Made by a program: the position numbers and the translations under genes | In this document: positions 29,396 through 39,342 of the stretch, one piece after another | Layout of the letters: each line of letters opens with the position of its first letter | Position numbering within the stretch: position 1 is the first letter of the stretch | Assembly: GCA_040269895.1 (NCBI GenBank) | Contig: CP158568.1 | Location: 62,001 to 126,000, forward strand | Reading direction: 5' to 3' | DNA: 64,000 nucleotides | Origin: Ancalomicrobiaceae bacterium S20 | GTDB taxonomy: Bacteria > Pseudomonadota > Alphaproteobacteria > Rhizobiales > Ancalomicrobiaceae | Notes under the pieces: generated by a model | The model's database searches: none | What the model saw: only the letters and a program-made list of their open reading frames with translations | Told to the model about the DNA's origin: nothing

Positions 29396-29702
29396 CGTCG
29401 ACCTCTTCACCGTAAGCGTCGGGCTCTGCACCATCGACAATGGCTTGCGCGAACTGCTCAAGATGTCCACAGTTCGTGCAGGCGACTGTAAGCAAAGGCT
29501 GTAGATGGAATTGATGTAGGAAGCCGCCGTCGATCGGTTTGCGTTCGAGCGTGGTCCTTGAATTGCCGTCCACATCTTCGATGAGCGCGAAATCACGGCC
29601 ACCGCACACCCGGCATGTGAGGCCGGGCGCCTTGGCCTTGAGCTTGCGGGCAAGCTCCTTTGTCTTTTCGCCTCGGTAGACGCGGACGACGAGTTCGTTC
29701 AT
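29388..29702 (-). CDS. zinc-ribbon protein of unknown function
   Basis: This 104-residue soluble protein has two CxxC knuckles, CRVC (30, 33) and CTNC (75, 78), which should hold one zinc ion. The N-terminus is short and basic (RGEKTKELARKLKAKAPG); the tail is acidic. I do not recognise the family. It begins 13 bases after the gap stop and overlaps the coiled-coil gene by eight bases. The two small genes form a coupled unit between gap and pgk. Confidence 0.75.
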   Translation of the reverse strand: MNELVVRVYRGEKTKELARKLKAKAPGLTCRVCGGRDFALIEDVDGNSRTTLERKPIDGGFLHQFHLQPLLTVACTNCGHLEQFAQAIVDGAEPDAYGEEVDDG

Positions 29703-29714
29703 CCATTCACCCGA

Positions 29715-30722
<1,008 letters not shown>

Positions 30723-31301
30723 GATCCCACTCCTTCTTCGCGTTTCAGGCCCGGCGGCTTTGCGCCTCGGCCGAACGGCCAACGGCCGTTCTCGTTCCCT
30801 GCGGCCCATGGCCGCCTTGTCGAGTTTCCGCGGCTGCGGCCGCAAATCCCATGTCCGTTCGGCTTCATGCACTCACGAGCTCGTCCGAAAGGCGAGCGCG
30901 GTATCGCGAAAGGCCGCCGATCCGCCCCGTTCTGGCCAGGGCGGAGGACAGGCGGGCAGTGATCACAGGCGGGGTCGGCCTGTCAATCCGCAACGGCCGC
31001 GCCCGCGCCTGGAGAGGCCTCCTTGCAGAGGCGGCTTGCGCGGACCGCGGGCGCCGGCTCAACGCGTTGCTCGAATGGGCGAAGTTGCGATATCCACGGC
31101 CGGATCGATCGTGCGGGGTCTTCGACCTTGTGATCTGACAAGGCGCCATTGACCATGCGTTTTGCGGGTCGCTAATGTCGACCGTCTTTCAGGGCACGAG
31201 TCGCGCGGCGTGGGCGGCTCTATTGATGATGGGCTATTGGGGTCTGAGCCGGACCAAGCGGGTGGAACAGCCCGGCCGGAACCAGCGGGGATCGACGGCG
31301 C
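30723..31301. other. divergent intergenic region between gap and the DUF4164-zapA genes
   Basis: No credible gene lies here; the open frames are unlike neighbouring genes. A possible plus-strand promoter, TTGACC (31149-31154) and CTAATG (31172-31177) with 17 bases between, could drive the DUF4164-zapA genes. The gap promoter on the minus strand was not resolved. Confidence 0.45.
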
Positions 31302-31583
31302 ATGGCGGACGCACCTGCCCTCGAGGCGGCGCTGAGAAGGCTCGACACGGCGCTCGATGCGCTGGAGACGGCCGTGACCGGCCGTATCGAGAGCGAGCGC
31401 ACCAAGTCCGGCCTGCAGGACGAACTGTCCCGGCTCGGCGAGGATCGCTCCCGCCTCGCCCAGGATCTCGATCAGGAGAAGGCGCGTTCTCTCCGCCTCG
31501 AGGATACGAACCGCGAGGTCTCGCGGCGTCTGGTGGCCGCGATGGAATCCATCCGGTCGGTTCTCGAAGCGCACGGCGGGTGA
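31302..31583 (+). CDS. DUF4164-type coiled-coil protein
   Basis: This 93-residue protein is almost entirely a charged coiled coil (ALEAALRRLDTALDALETAV then EDRSRLAQDLDQEKARSLRL), like the DUF4164 family found upstream of zapA in Rhizobiales. No membrane or catalytic motif is seen. It ends 17 bases before zapA and is surely co-transcribed. Its place suggests a link to the divisome, which is inference from context. Confidence 0.8.
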   Translation: MADAPALEAALRRLDTALDALETAVTGRIESERTKSGLQDELSRLGEDRSRLAQDLDQEKARSLRLEDTNREVSRRLVAAMESIRSVLEAHGG

Positions 31584-31600
31584 GGGCGGAGATCGTGGCG

Positions 31601-31963
31601 ATGGCCCAGGTCAACGTGACCATCAACGGCAAGGTCTATCGCATGGCTTGCGAGGACGGCCAGGAGGGTCATCTTCAGGGCCTCGCGACCCGTCTCGACG
31701 GCATGATCGACCAGTTGCGCGGCTCGTTCGGCGAGATCGGCGACCAGCGGCTGACCGTCATGGCCGCGATCATGGCCATGGACGAACTCGCCGAGGCCAA
31801 TCGCAAGATCAAGGGGCTCGAGGCCGAGAACCGGTCGCTGCGCGAGACGCGCGTCGCCGTCATCGAGCACCGCGACCAGATCGAGGCCGAGATCGCGCGC
31901 CGGATCGAGCTCGCCGCCAACCGCATCCACGAGATCGCCGCCTCGATCGAGCCGAAGGACTGA
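31601..31963 (+). CDS. zapA: cell division protein ZapA
   Basis: ZapA (120 residues) promotes bundling of FtsZ filaments at the septum. The N-terminal globular part shows the family pattern VNVTINGKVYRMACEDGQE..L..LA..LD. The C-terminal half is the dimer/tetramer coiled coil (about 60-115). ATG at 31601 lies nine bases after GGAG. It follows the DUF4164 gene directly. The 6S RNA gene that often sits right after zapA is found 1.8 kb downstream, past the Lrp-lyase pair. Confidence 0.93.
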   Translation: MAQVNVTINGKVYRMACEDGQEGHLQGLATRLDGMIDQLRGSFGEIGDQRLTVMAAIMAMDELAEANRKIKGLEAENRSLRETRVAVIEHRDQIEAEIARRIELAANRIHEIAASIEPKD

Positions 31964-31968
31964 AGGCT

Positions 31969-32499
31969 TCAGTCCGCGTCGGCGACGGGCAGGCGCAGCG
32001 AGTGCTTGAGCGTCTTCAGCGCGACCCGCGTCGTGTATTTGCGCAGGTTCGGGTGGCGCTCCATCAGGCCGGTGATGAAGCCGTCGAAGGCCTCGACCGA
32101 GGCGCAGACCACGACCAGCACATAGTCGGCGCTGCCGGTCACCTGCCAGGCGCTCTGGACCTCGTCGGCACGCATCAGGCTCGCATGCAGCGGCGCGATC
32201 AGCTCCGGTCGGTCACCGTCGACTTCGAGATCGACCACCAGCGTCACGCCGAGACCGAGCCGGCGCGGGTCGAGCTCGGCCGCCTCGCGCGCGATCACAC
32301 CCTCGGCGCGCAGCCGGGCCAGCCGGCGCTGGGCGGAGGAGGGCGACAGGCCCGCTTCCGCCGCCAGCGCCTCGATGGTGACGCGCGCATTCGCCTGCAT
32401 TCGGCCGAGCAGGATGCGATCGGCGCGATCGAGCGTGACCGGACCGGATCCGGCGCGATCGCGGTTGGGGCGATCGGGGACGGTGGGAAATTTCGTCAA
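31969..32499 (-). CDS. Lrp/AsnC-family transcription regulator
   Basis: This 176-residue regulator has an N-terminal helix-turn-helix (LDRADRILLGRMQANARVTI then EALAAEAGLSPSSAQRRLAR). Its C-terminal ligand-sensing RAM domain shows LVVDLEVDGDRPELI, VQSAWQVTGSADYVLVVVCA and the ending HPNLRKYTTRVALKTLKHS. Such proteins form octamers that respond to amino acids. It is divergent from a PLP-dependent lyase gene, the usual target arrangement, so it probably controls that gene and itself. Confidence 0.93.
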   Translation of the reverse strand: MTKFPTVPDRPNRDRAGSGPVTLDRADRILLGRMQANARVTIEALAAEAGLSPSSAQRRLARLRAEGVIAREAAELDPRRLGLGVTLVVDLEVDGDRPELIAPLHASLMRADEVQSAWQVTGSADYVLVVVCASVEAFDGFITGLMERHPNLRKYTTRVALKTLKHSLRLPVADAD

Positions 32500-32543
32500 G
32501 GACGGCGGTCCGGCTGGGTGATCGGTGGCGGCATCGGGCCGGA

Positions 32544-32553
32544 AATGATCATT
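32544..32553. promoter_or_regulatory. possible Lrp operator
   Basis: The 10-bp palindrome AATGATCATT is the only AT-rich symmetric site in the 116-base gap between the divergent lrp-like and lyase genes. Lrp sites are often AT-rich and symmetric. Weak evidence. Confidence 0.35.
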
Positions 32554-32615
32554 GTTCCTGCGCGCTGTCGATAGGCTCGGTCCACCTCGCCCGATCTCTC
32601 CTCGTGGAGCCCGCC

Positions 32616-33635
32616 ATGCCGCTCTCGTCCTCGACCGCCGCCGTTTCGATGCCCGATGTCGTCTCCGATCCTTGCCCCGATCATCGCATCGGTCTCGAGG
32701 CGATCCGCCGGGCCGCCGCGATCATCGATCCGGTGTTCCTGCGCTCGCCGCAATATCGATGCGGCGCGCTGGAGGATCGGCTCGGCTGCCGGCTCACGCT
32801 GAAGCTGGAAACGACCAATCCGGTCCGCACCTTCAAGGGGCGCGGCGCGAGCCTGCTGGTCCGGTCGCTCGGCGCGGCCAAAGACGATGCGCCGCTCGTC
32901 AGCGCCAGCGCCGGAAACTGGGGGCAAGCGCTGGCGCATGCCTGCGGCGCCGCCGGGCGGCCGCTCGTCCTGTTCGCGGCCGAGACCGCCAATCCGGTCA
33001 AGGTGGCGCGGATGCGGGCGCTCGGCGCGGAGGTCCGGTTGACCGGGGTCGATTTCGATGCCGCGAAGGCGGCGGCCGAAGCTCATGCGGCCCGATCGGG
33101 CGGGCGGTTCGTCGCCGACGGCCGCGATGTCGAGGCGAGCGTCGGGGCCGGGACGATCGGGATGGAGCTCCTGGAGGCGCCCGAGCGGTTCGACGTCGTG
33201 CTGATCCCGCTCGGCAACGGCGCGCTGGCGACCGGGGTCGGGCGCTGGATCAAGGCGGTCGCGCCTTCGACCCGCGTCATCGCGGTCTCGGCCGCCGGCG
33301 CCGATTCGATGCGGCAGTCATGGCTCGAGGGGCGGCCGATCGTGCGGCCGGCCGTTGATACGATTGCCGACGGGCTCGCGGTCCGGGTGCCGGAGCCGGC
33401 GGCGCTCGTCGATATGAGGGGCACCGTCGATGACGTGATCGAGGTCGACGATGCGGCGATGCGCGACGCGATGCGGCTCCTCTTCGACGCGGCCGGGCTC
33501 GTCGCCGAGCCGGCGGGCGCGGCGGGTGTCGCGGCGGTGCTCGCCGCGCGCGATCGCTTCGCCGGCCTGTCGGTCGCCACGATCGTCACCGGCAGCAACA
33601 TCGCGCCGGATCTCCTCGGCGCTCTCGTGGCGTGA
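32616..33635 (+). CDS. PLP-dependent threonine dehydratase-like lyase (fold type II)
   Basis: This 339-residue enzyme has the PLP lysine at residue 74 in NPVRTFKGRGA. The substrate-binding SASAGNWGQALAHA is a variant of the usual SxGNHxQ. A modified phosphate loop (PLGNGALATG) and the final SNIAPDLL complete the pattern. The family includes threonine dehydratase, serine racemase and related ammonia-lyases; there is no C-terminal ACT domain, so it is the catabolic, unregulated type. ATG 32616 follows GGAG by six bases. Divergent pairing with an Lrp regulator suggests amino-acid induction. The exact substrate is unknown. Confidence 0.85.
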   Translation: MPLSSSTAAVSMPDVVSDPCPDHRIGLEAIRRAAAIIDPVFLRSPQYRCGALEDRLGCRLTLKLETTNPVRTFKGRGASLLVRSLGAAKDDAPLVSASAGNWGQALAHACGAAGRPLVLFAAETANPVKVARMRALGAEVRLTGVDFDAAKAAAEAHAARSGGRFVADGRDVEASVGAGTIGMELLEAPERFDVVLIPLGNGALATGVGRWIKAVAPSTRVIAVSAAGADSMRQSWLEGRPIVRPAVDTIADGLAVRVPEPAALVDMRGTVDDVIEVDDAAMRDAMRLLFDAAGLVAEPAGAAGVAAVLAARDRFAGLSVATIVTGSNIAPDLLGALVA

Positions 33636-33703
33636 GGCCGCCGGTTCGATCGCCATGCAGATTTTCGTGATCGCTTTCCCCCGGAAACGATCGTCGGCCC
33701 TGC

Positions 33704-33732
33704 TGGCGGACGGGGGTGTCCGACGCTATATT
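33704..33732 (+). promoter_or_regulatory. predicted promoter of the 6S RNA gene
   Basis: TATATT (33727-33732) stands nine bases before the start of the 6S closing stem, with a weak -35 (TGGCGG, 33704-33709) 17 bases further upstream. Confidence 0.5.
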
Positions 33733-33740
33733 GGCCATCA

Positions 33741-33898
33741 GACGAGGCTGCGCGGTGCGATAGGAGAATGCATCCCCGGGGCCTTATCGATCTCAACGGG
33801 AGCTGTACCTGGGTTCGCTCGTGGGCTTACTCATACGGCGCCCACCTACTCTGTAGGTTCCCGGGATCGATTCCTCCGCCGGCCGAGGCGGCTTCGTC
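33741..33898 (+). ncRNA. ssrS: 6S RNA
   Basis: The sequence folds as one long rod of about 158 nt. The closing stem pairs 33741-33751 with 33888-33898 (11 bp with two GU pairs), and a middle stem pairs ATCGATC (33786-33792) with GATCGAT (33865-33871). An apical GTGGGC/GCCCAC stem (33821-33826 with 33840-33845) and a small CCTAC-TCT-GTAGG hairpin (33845-33857) lie in the large central bubble. Size and shape match 6S RNA, which mimics an open promoter and binds sigma-70 RNA polymerase. Location just before 5-formyl-THF cyclo-ligase and near zapA is the classic 6S context. Confidence 0.82.
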
Positions 33899-34130
33899 GC
33901 TCGTTCTCCGTTCGCCGCTCCGGCGGTGCCCGATGGTCTCGGACCGGGAGTTCGTGCGCCCATCCGGTCCGGCTGAGCCGATCGGGATCGGGATCGCAAC
34001 CTCCGGTTCGTCTCTCCGACAGGTCTCTCCTGTTCGGTTGCCCGTCTCGCCTCCCCGTCTCATGTGGCCGCCTCGTCTGCAACGGCGATCCGGACTTGGC
34101 ACGGGCGACGCGCTCGTCGATGATGGCGCC

Positions 34131-34784
34131 ATGACTGCTCTTCCCGTCGGCGCCGCCGAACCCTCCGATCCCGCTTCCATCAAGCTCGTCAAGGCCGCGG
34201 TGCGCGCCGAGGCGCTCGGCCGGCGCGATACGCTGCCGCCCGAGTATCGCGCGGCCGTGACCGAGCGGCTGCTCGATTTCCTCGACGCGCTCGGCATTCC
34301 GGCCGGCGCCCGCGTCTCCGGCTTCTGGCCGATCTGCAGCGAGATCGATCCGCGTGGGCTCATGCGGGCGCTCGCGGCGCGCGGTCATGCGCTCGGCCTG
34401 CCGGTGATCCTGCCGGACCGGACCACGATGATCTTCCGCCGCTGGTCGATCGGCGGCGCGCTCGAGGCGGCCGGCTTCGGCCTGTCGGTGCCGCCGGCGA
34501 GCGAACCGGAGATCCGTCCCGACGTGATGCTGGTGCCGCTCGCCGCCTTCGACCGCCGCGGCTTCCGCATCGGCTACGGCAGGGGCTACTACGATCGCGC
34601 CATCGAACGGATCGAGCGCGACGGTCCGGTCCTGAAGATCGGCCTCGCCTTCGCTGCGCAAGAAGTTCCGGCCGTGCCGATCGAGGCGCACGATCAGGCG
34701 CTCGATTTCGTGCTGACCGAGAACGGGCCGATCGCATGCACACCGGCCGTCTCCATGCAGAACGTCGCAGGCGAGGCGCGCTGA
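34131..34784 (+). CDS. 5-formyltetrahydrofolate cyclo-ligase
   Basis: This 217-residue enzyme (YgfA/MTHFS family) uses ATP to turn 5-formyl-THF into 5,10-methenyl-THF. The diagnostic C-terminal motif GFRIGYGRGYYDRAIERI and the LVPLAAFDRRG stretch are present. ATG 34131 begins MTALPVG; a longer frame extends into the 6S RNA and is rejected. It follows 6S RNA, as in many proteobacteria, and overlaps the YmdB-like gene by one base (TGATG). Confidence 0.92.
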   Translation: MTALPVGAAEPSDPASIKLVKAAVRAEALGRRDTLPPEYRAAVTERLLDFLDALGIPAGARVSGFWPICSEIDPRGLMRALAARGHALGLPVILPDRTTMIFRRWSIGGALEAAGFGLSVPPASEPEIRPDVMLVPLAAFDRRGFRIGYGRGYYDRAIERIERDGPVLKIGLAFAAQEVPAVPIEAHDQALDFVLTENGPIACTPAVSMQNVAGEAR

Positions 34785-35602
34785 TGCGGCTCCTGTTTCT
34801 CGGCGACATCGTCGGCCGTTCGGGCCGCAATGCCGTGATCGAGCGGCTGCCCGGCCTGATCTCCGACCATCGGCTCGATTTCGTGGTGATCAACGGCGAG
34901 AATTCCGCCGGCGGTTTCGGCATCACCGAGGAGATCGCGCAGGACGTGATCGACGCTGGCGCCGACGTGATCACGCTCGGCAATCATTCCTGGGATCAGC
35001 GCGAGGCGCTGGTGTTCATCGAGCGCCAGCCGCGGCTGTTGCGCCCGCTCAACTATCCGTCCGGTACGCCCGGACGCGGCGCGAACCTGTTCGTCGCCCG
35101 CAACGGCGCGCGCGTTCTGGTCATGAACGTCATGGGCCGCATCTACATGGATGCGATGGACGATCCTTTCGCCGGCGTCGCGCGCGAGCTCGACGCCTGT
35201 CCGCTCGGCGAACAGGCCGACGCGGTGGTGATCGACGTGCATGCCGAGGCGACCAGCGAGAAGCAGGCGCTCGGCCATTTCGTCGACGGCCGTGCCAGCC
35301 TCGTCGTCGGCACGCACACGCATGTGCCGACCGCCGATCACCAGATCCTGCCCGGCGGCACCGCCTACATGTCCGACGCCGGCATGTGCGGCGACTATGA
35401 CAGCGTGCTCGGCATGGAGAAGGAGGAACCGATCAACCGGTTCCTGCGCAAGATCCCGCGCGCCCGTTTCGAGCCGGCGAACGGTGAGGCGACGCTGTCG
35501 GGCGTCGCCGTCGAGATCGACGACATGAGCGGGCTCGCGACCGCCGTCGCGCCGCTGAGGCTCGGCGGCCGGCTGTCACCGGCGCTGCCGTCGTTCTGGT
35601 GA
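34784..35602 (+). CDS. YmdB-family metallophosphoesterase
   Basis: This 272-residue protein belongs to the TIGR00282/YmdB group of calcineurin-like phosphoesterases, which cleave 2',3'-cyclic nucleotides. Metal-binding motifs are in order: FLGDIVG, NGENSAGG, LGNHSWDQ, IDVHAEATSEK and VVGTHTHVPTAD. ATG 34784 overlaps the stop of the cyclo-ligase gene, so translation is coupled. The cellular role in alphaproteobacteria is not established. Confidence 0.93.
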   Translation: MRLLFLGDIVGRSGRNAVIERLPGLISDHRLDFVVINGENSAGGFGITEEIAQDVIDAGADVITLGNHSWDQREALVFIERQPRLLRPLNYPSGTPGRGANLFVARNGARVLVMNVMGRIYMDAMDDPFAGVARELDACPLGEQADAVVIDVHAEATSEKQALGHFVDGRASLVVGTHTHVPTADHQILPGGTAYMSDAGMCGDYDSVLGMEKEEPINRFLRKIPRARFEPANGEATLSGVAVEIDDMSGLATAVAPLRLGGRLSPALPSFW

Positions 35603-35627
35603 CCGGCGGGCGTCGAGCGGCCGGGGA

Positions 35628-36041
35628 TCACTCCAGACCGCGATAGACGATCGCGAGCTTGTTGCCCTCGGGATCGCGGACATAGGCCGCGTACCAATCC
35701 GGTCCGTAATGCGGGCGCGGGCCGGGCCCGCCTTCGTCGCTGCCGCCGTTCGCCATCGCCGCTTCGTGGAACGCGTGCACGGCGGCGCGCGAGGCTGCGG
35801 GCAAGCCGATCATCGTGCCGTTGCCGGCGGTCGCCGCCTCGCCGTTGAACGGGCTCAGCACCCAGAGCGAGAAGCCCTCGCCCGCACCGCGCTCGGAATA
35901 GGCGCGCCCGCCGGAAAAGACGAAGTGCGTCCGCCAGTCGATGGTCGCCATGACGGCGTCGTAGAACCGGGCCGCCCGGTCGTGGTCGTTGGTGCCGAGG
36001 GTGGCGTAGACGGCGGCTGTCACGTTGTTTTTGTCGCTCAT
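35628..36041 (-). CDS. VOC-family (glyoxalase/bleomycin-resistance fold) protein
   Basis: This 137-residue protein shows one VOC domain: VYATLGTNDHDRAARFYDAVM at the start and YAAYVRDPEGNKLAIVYRG at the end, with the usual Asn/Glu metal-site positions. Members include glyoxalase I, dioxygenases and resistance proteins, and the substrate cannot be told. The gene stands alone, facing away from yebC across about 280 bases in which I see no gene. Confidence 0.88.
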   Translation of the reverse strand: MSDKNNVTAAVYATLGTNDHDRAARFYDAVMATIDWRTHFVFSGGRAYSERGAGEGFSLWVLSPFNGEAATAGNGTMIGLPAASRAAVHAFHEAAMANGGSDEGGPGPRPHYGPDWYAAYVRDPEGNKLAIVYRGLE

Positions 36042-36321
36042 GATTTCCTCCCCAACAGGTTTTGCACTCTGGCCGATCGATGTGAACATATCAAGAACAA
36101 AATCGAGCATGCAGCCCGGCAGCCGCGATCGGCTGCGGACGGTCGGAAGCGGGGCGGACGCTCGGAATGCTGCGCCGGCTGGATTTCGGCGCGCGGCGCG
36201 CCTATAAGCGGCCATCTTTTCCGATCGCCCCGGCGTTTCGCGGGGTCCGCGCGTTTCGACAACGCGGCGGGTCGTGGATCTCTCCGGAGGCGCGTCGGGC
36301 GATCCACTCGACGAGGCAGGC

Positions 36322-37071
36322 ATGGCCGGACATTCACAGTTCAAGAACATCATGCATCGCAAGGGCAAGCAGGATGCCGTGCGATCCAAGATCTTCGGGA
36401 AGCTCGCGCGCGAGATCACCGTCGCCGCCAAGCAGGGCGTGCCCGATCCGAGCATGAACGCGAAGCTGCGTCTGGCGATCCAGAACGCGCGCGCGGAAAA
36501 CATGCCGAGGGACAACATCGACCGCGCGATCAAGAAGGCGCTCGGCGCCGACGCCGACAACTACGAGGACGTGCGCTACGAGGGTTACGGCCCGGGCGGC
36601 GTCGCCGTGATCGTCGAGACGCTGACCGACAACCGCAACCGCACCGGCGGTGCGGTCCGCGCGGCCTTCACCAAGTTCGGCGGCGCGCTCGGCGAAACCG
36701 GCTCGGTGTCGTTCTCGTTCGACCACGTCGGCGAGATCGTCTACCCGGCGTCGGCCGGGTCGGCCGACGCGGTGCTGGAAGCCGCGATCGAGGCCGGCGC
36801 CGACGACGTGCAGTCGGACGACGAGAGCCACGTCGTGATCTGCGGCTTCGAGGCCATGGGCGAGGTGTCGAAGGCGCTCGAGGCGACCCTCGGTCAGGCG
36901 ACCTCGGTCAAGGCGGTCTGGCGGCCGCAGAACACCGTGCCGGTCGACGAGGAGAAGGCGCAGTCGATCATGAAGATGGTCGCCATGCTCGAGGACGACG
37001 ACGACGTGCAGAACGTCTACTCGAACTTCGACATCTCCGAAGAGGTGCTGGCGAAGCTCACCGCCGCCTGA
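36322..37071 (+). CDS. yebC: YebC/PmpR-family regulatory protein
   Basis: This 249-residue protein starts [18 protein letters not shown], the family hallmark, followed by three domains; [14 protein letters not shown] and [10 protein letters not shown] are typical. YebC proteins were described as transcription regulators, and recent work links them to translation of proline-rich stretches. Many proteins here, such as TolA, have such stretches. In many proteobacteria yebC lies directly upstream of ruvC; here a TauE gene on the other strand stands between. Confidence 0.95.
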   Translation: MAGHSQFKNIMHRKGKQDAVRSKIFGKLAREITVAAKQGVPDPSMNAKLRLAIQNARAENMPRDNIDRAIKKALGADADNYEDVRYEGYGPGGVAVIVETLTDNRNRTGGAVRAAFTKFGGALGETGSVSFSFDHVGEIVYPASAGSADAVLEAAIEAGADDVQSDDESHVVICGFEAMGEVSKALEATLGQATSVKAVWRPQNTVPVDEEKAQSIMKMVAMLEDDDDVQNVYSNFDISEEVLAKLTAA

Positions 37072-37187
37072 GCGGGGCGCTTTCGAACGGGATTTGCAAG
37101 GCCGGCCGGGAGCCCCCGCGCCGGCCTTTGCTGTTCGAGGAGGCTGGGCCGTTCGAGGAGGCGGGCCGTTCGAAGGAGCTGGCAGGC

Positions 37188-37961
37188 TCAGCGCAGCCAG
37201 GCGTCGAGGGCCGGCAGGCTCATGATGGCGGCGAGCGCGGACATCACCAGGGCGGCCCTTCGGTAGACCGTATCAGACGAATGCCTGAAGCCGCCCAGGC
37301 CGGCGGCGACGCCGATCAGATACAGCGCCAGCAGGGGCACCGCGAGGATCAGCACGTCGACCGTGATGATGCCCTTGAGCACGAAGGCCGGCCCCATGGT
37401 CAGGGTCGTGGCGCCGAAATAGGCGTTGAGATTGCGCTTCAGCTGCACCGCGTCGTTGAAGCCGCCGAGCCAGAACAGCGCGATGAACGGCCCGCCGATG
37501 CCGACCAGGCCGGTGGTGACGCCGGAGCAGAAGCCGACCAGGAAGGTCAGCAACAGGCCGGGCTTCGCCTTGTAGCGCCAGCCGCTCGCAAGTGCTGCGA
37601 CGCTCGCCAGGATGAAGATCGCCGTCGCCCAGCGCACCGCGACCGGATCGAGCCCTGTCAGCAGCCACATGCCGAGCGGCAGGCCGGAGAGCGCGCCGAC
37701 CAGCAGCGGGCCGATGTCGCGCCAGTGGCTGCCTTTCATCGCGCCGGCGGCGAAGGCCATGGTGACCGGGGCATCGACGGTCCAGATCAACCCGACCGCC
37801 GGCATCGGCCCGACGATCGAGCCGACGATCGGCACGAAGATCATGCCGGCGCCGAAGCCGACGAAGCCGCGCACCAGGCCGGCGACCAATGTCGCACTGA
37901 GAATGAGAGCAAGCGCCTTCGGCCCGGTGGTGCCGAGGAGGGCGGCGAGGGAGGCGATCAT
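37188..37961 (-). CDS. TauE/SafE-family sulfite/anion exporter
   Basis: This 257-residue inner-membrane protein has about eight hydrophobic helices and the family motifs VRGFVGFGAGMIFVPIVGSI and GFCSGVTTGLVGIGGPFIAL, one in each half, reflecting the internal duplication. TauE/SafE proteins export sulfite, sulfonates or organic anions. The substrate here is unknown. It sits between yebC and ruvC on the opposite strand. Confidence 0.92.
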   Translation of the reverse strand: MIASLAALLGTTGPKALALILSATLVAGLVRGFVGFGAGMIFVPIVGSIVGPMPAVGLIWTVDAPVTMAFAAGAMKGSHWRDIGPLLVGALSGLPLGMWLLTGLDPVAVRWATAIFILASVAALASGWRYKAKPGLLLTFLVGFCSGVTTGLVGIGGPFIALFWLGGFNDAVQLKRNLNAYFGATTLTMGPAFVLKGIITVDVLILAVPLLALYLIGVAAGLGGFRHSSDTVYRRAALVMSALAAIMSLPALDAWLR

Positions 37962-38203
37962 AGGCGCGCTGCGAGCCGGGTTCGAGGAAAGCGCGACCGT
38001 AGCGGCAAGACGGCCGGAGCGGAATCGGTTTTCGTCGGACCGATGATCGGCGCAAACGATTTCGTGCGGCTCAGTGTCCTCACCCTGCGGGAGGGGCGGC
38101 TGCGCGGGTTTCCCCGCGCATTGTGGTCTCGTGAGGTCGTCGCGCCATGGGGGCGTGACGCGTCGCGCTGGCAGTCCGGGCCTCGCCCGGTTACTGATGG
38201 CGC

Positions 38204-38725
38204 ATGACAGAGCGCGTGCGAATCATCGGCATCGATCCCGGTCTGCAACGGACCGGCTGGGGCGTGGTCGACACGGTCGGCAACCGGCTCTCGTTCGTCG
38301 CGGCGGGCATTGTCCGTTCCGAGCAGGACGGCTCGCTCGCCGAGCGGCTGGTCGAGCTGCACGACGGGCTCGCCGCGGTGATCAAGGCATGGACGCCGGA
38401 CGAGGCGGCGGTCGAGCAGACCTTCGTCAACGTCAACCCGACTTCGACGCTGAAGCTCGGTCAGGCGCGCGGCATCGCGCTCCTGGTGCCGGCGCTCGCC
38501 GGGCTCGGCGTCGCCGAATATGCGCCGAACGCGATCAAGAAGGCGATCGTCGGCGCCGGCCACGCCGACAAGAACCAGATCCATCACATGGTGCGCGTGC
38601 TCCTGCCCAAGGCGGAGATCGAGGGCCAGGACGCGGCCGACGCGCTCGCCATCGCGATCTGCCACGTGCATCACAGGCAATCGGCGGCGCAGCGGATGCG
38701 CCGCGAGATCGGGATCCGCGCATGA
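38204..38725 (+). CDS. ruvC: Holliday junction resolvase RuvC
   Basis: RuvC (173 residues) cuts Holliday junctions in recombination repair. The active-site start [17 protein letters not shown] with the first catalytic Asp is clear, as are [21 protein letters not shown] (second acidic residue) and [15 protein letters not shown] (last acidic pair). It overlaps ruvA by four bases. Confidence 0.96.
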   Translation: MTERVRIIGIDPGLQRTGWGVVDTVGNRLSFVAAGIVRSEQDGSLAERLVELHDGLAAVIKAWTPDEAAVEQTFVNVNPTSTLKLGQARGIALLVPALAGLGVAEYAPNAIKKAIVGAGHADKNQIHHMVRVLLPKAEIEGQDAADALAIAICHVHHRQSAAQRMRREIGIRA

Positions 38726-39339
38726 TCGGCAAGCTGAAGGGGCTCATCGATTCCTACGGCGAGGATTGGGTGATCCTCGACGTCGGTGGCGTCGGCTACG
38801 TCTGCCATTGCTCGGCGCGGACCCTGCAGCAACTGCCGCAGCCGGGCGAGGCGGCGGTGCTATCGATCGAGACCTATGTGCGCGAGGACCAGATCCGGCT
38901 GTTCGGCTTTGCCAATGACGCCGAGCGCGAGTGGTTTCGGCTCCTGATGACGGTGCAGGGCGTCGGTGCCAAGGTGGCGCTGGCGATCCTGTCGGTCCTG
39001 AAGCCGAACGAGCTGGCGAGCGCGATCGCCCTCAAGGACGTGACCGCGATCAGCCGCGCCAACGGCGTCGGCAAGCGGCTCGCCGAACGTGTGGTGCAGG
39101 AGCTCAAGGACAAGACCCCGGGCTTCGCCGACGTCGATCCGGCGGTGGTGAAGCTGACCGGCGACGTCGCCGAGGCGAAGGCTTCAAAACCGCTCGCCGA
39201 CGCGGTCTCGGCGCTGGTCAATCTCGGCTATCCGCAGATCCAGGCGGCCGCGGCGGTCGCGACCGCCGCGCGCGAGGCCGGCGAGGCCGCAACGACCGAG
39301 AAGCTGATCCGGCTCGGGCTGAAAGAGCTGTCGAAGTAG
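38722..39339 (+). CDS. ruvA: Holliday junction branch-migration protein RuvA
   Basis: RuvA (205 residues) binds four-way junctions and loads RuvB. The OB-fold start [20 protein letters not shown], the helix-hairpin-helix parts ([16 protein letters not shown] and [16 protein letters not shown]) and the RuvB-binding third domain ([15 protein letters not shown]) are all present. ATG 38722 overlaps the ruvC stop. The usual next gene, ruvB, is 2.9 kb away. Confidence 0.96.
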   Translation: MIGKLKGLIDSYGEDWVILDVGGVGYVCHCSARTLQQLPQPGEAAVLSIETYVREDQIRLFGFANDAEREWFRLLMTVQGVGAKVALAILSVLKPNELASAIALKDVTAISRANGVGKRLAERVVQELKDKTPGFADVDPAVVKLTGDVAEAKASKPLADAVSALVNLGYPQIQAAAAVATAAREAGEAATTEKLIRLGLKELSK

Positions 39340-39342
39340 CGC

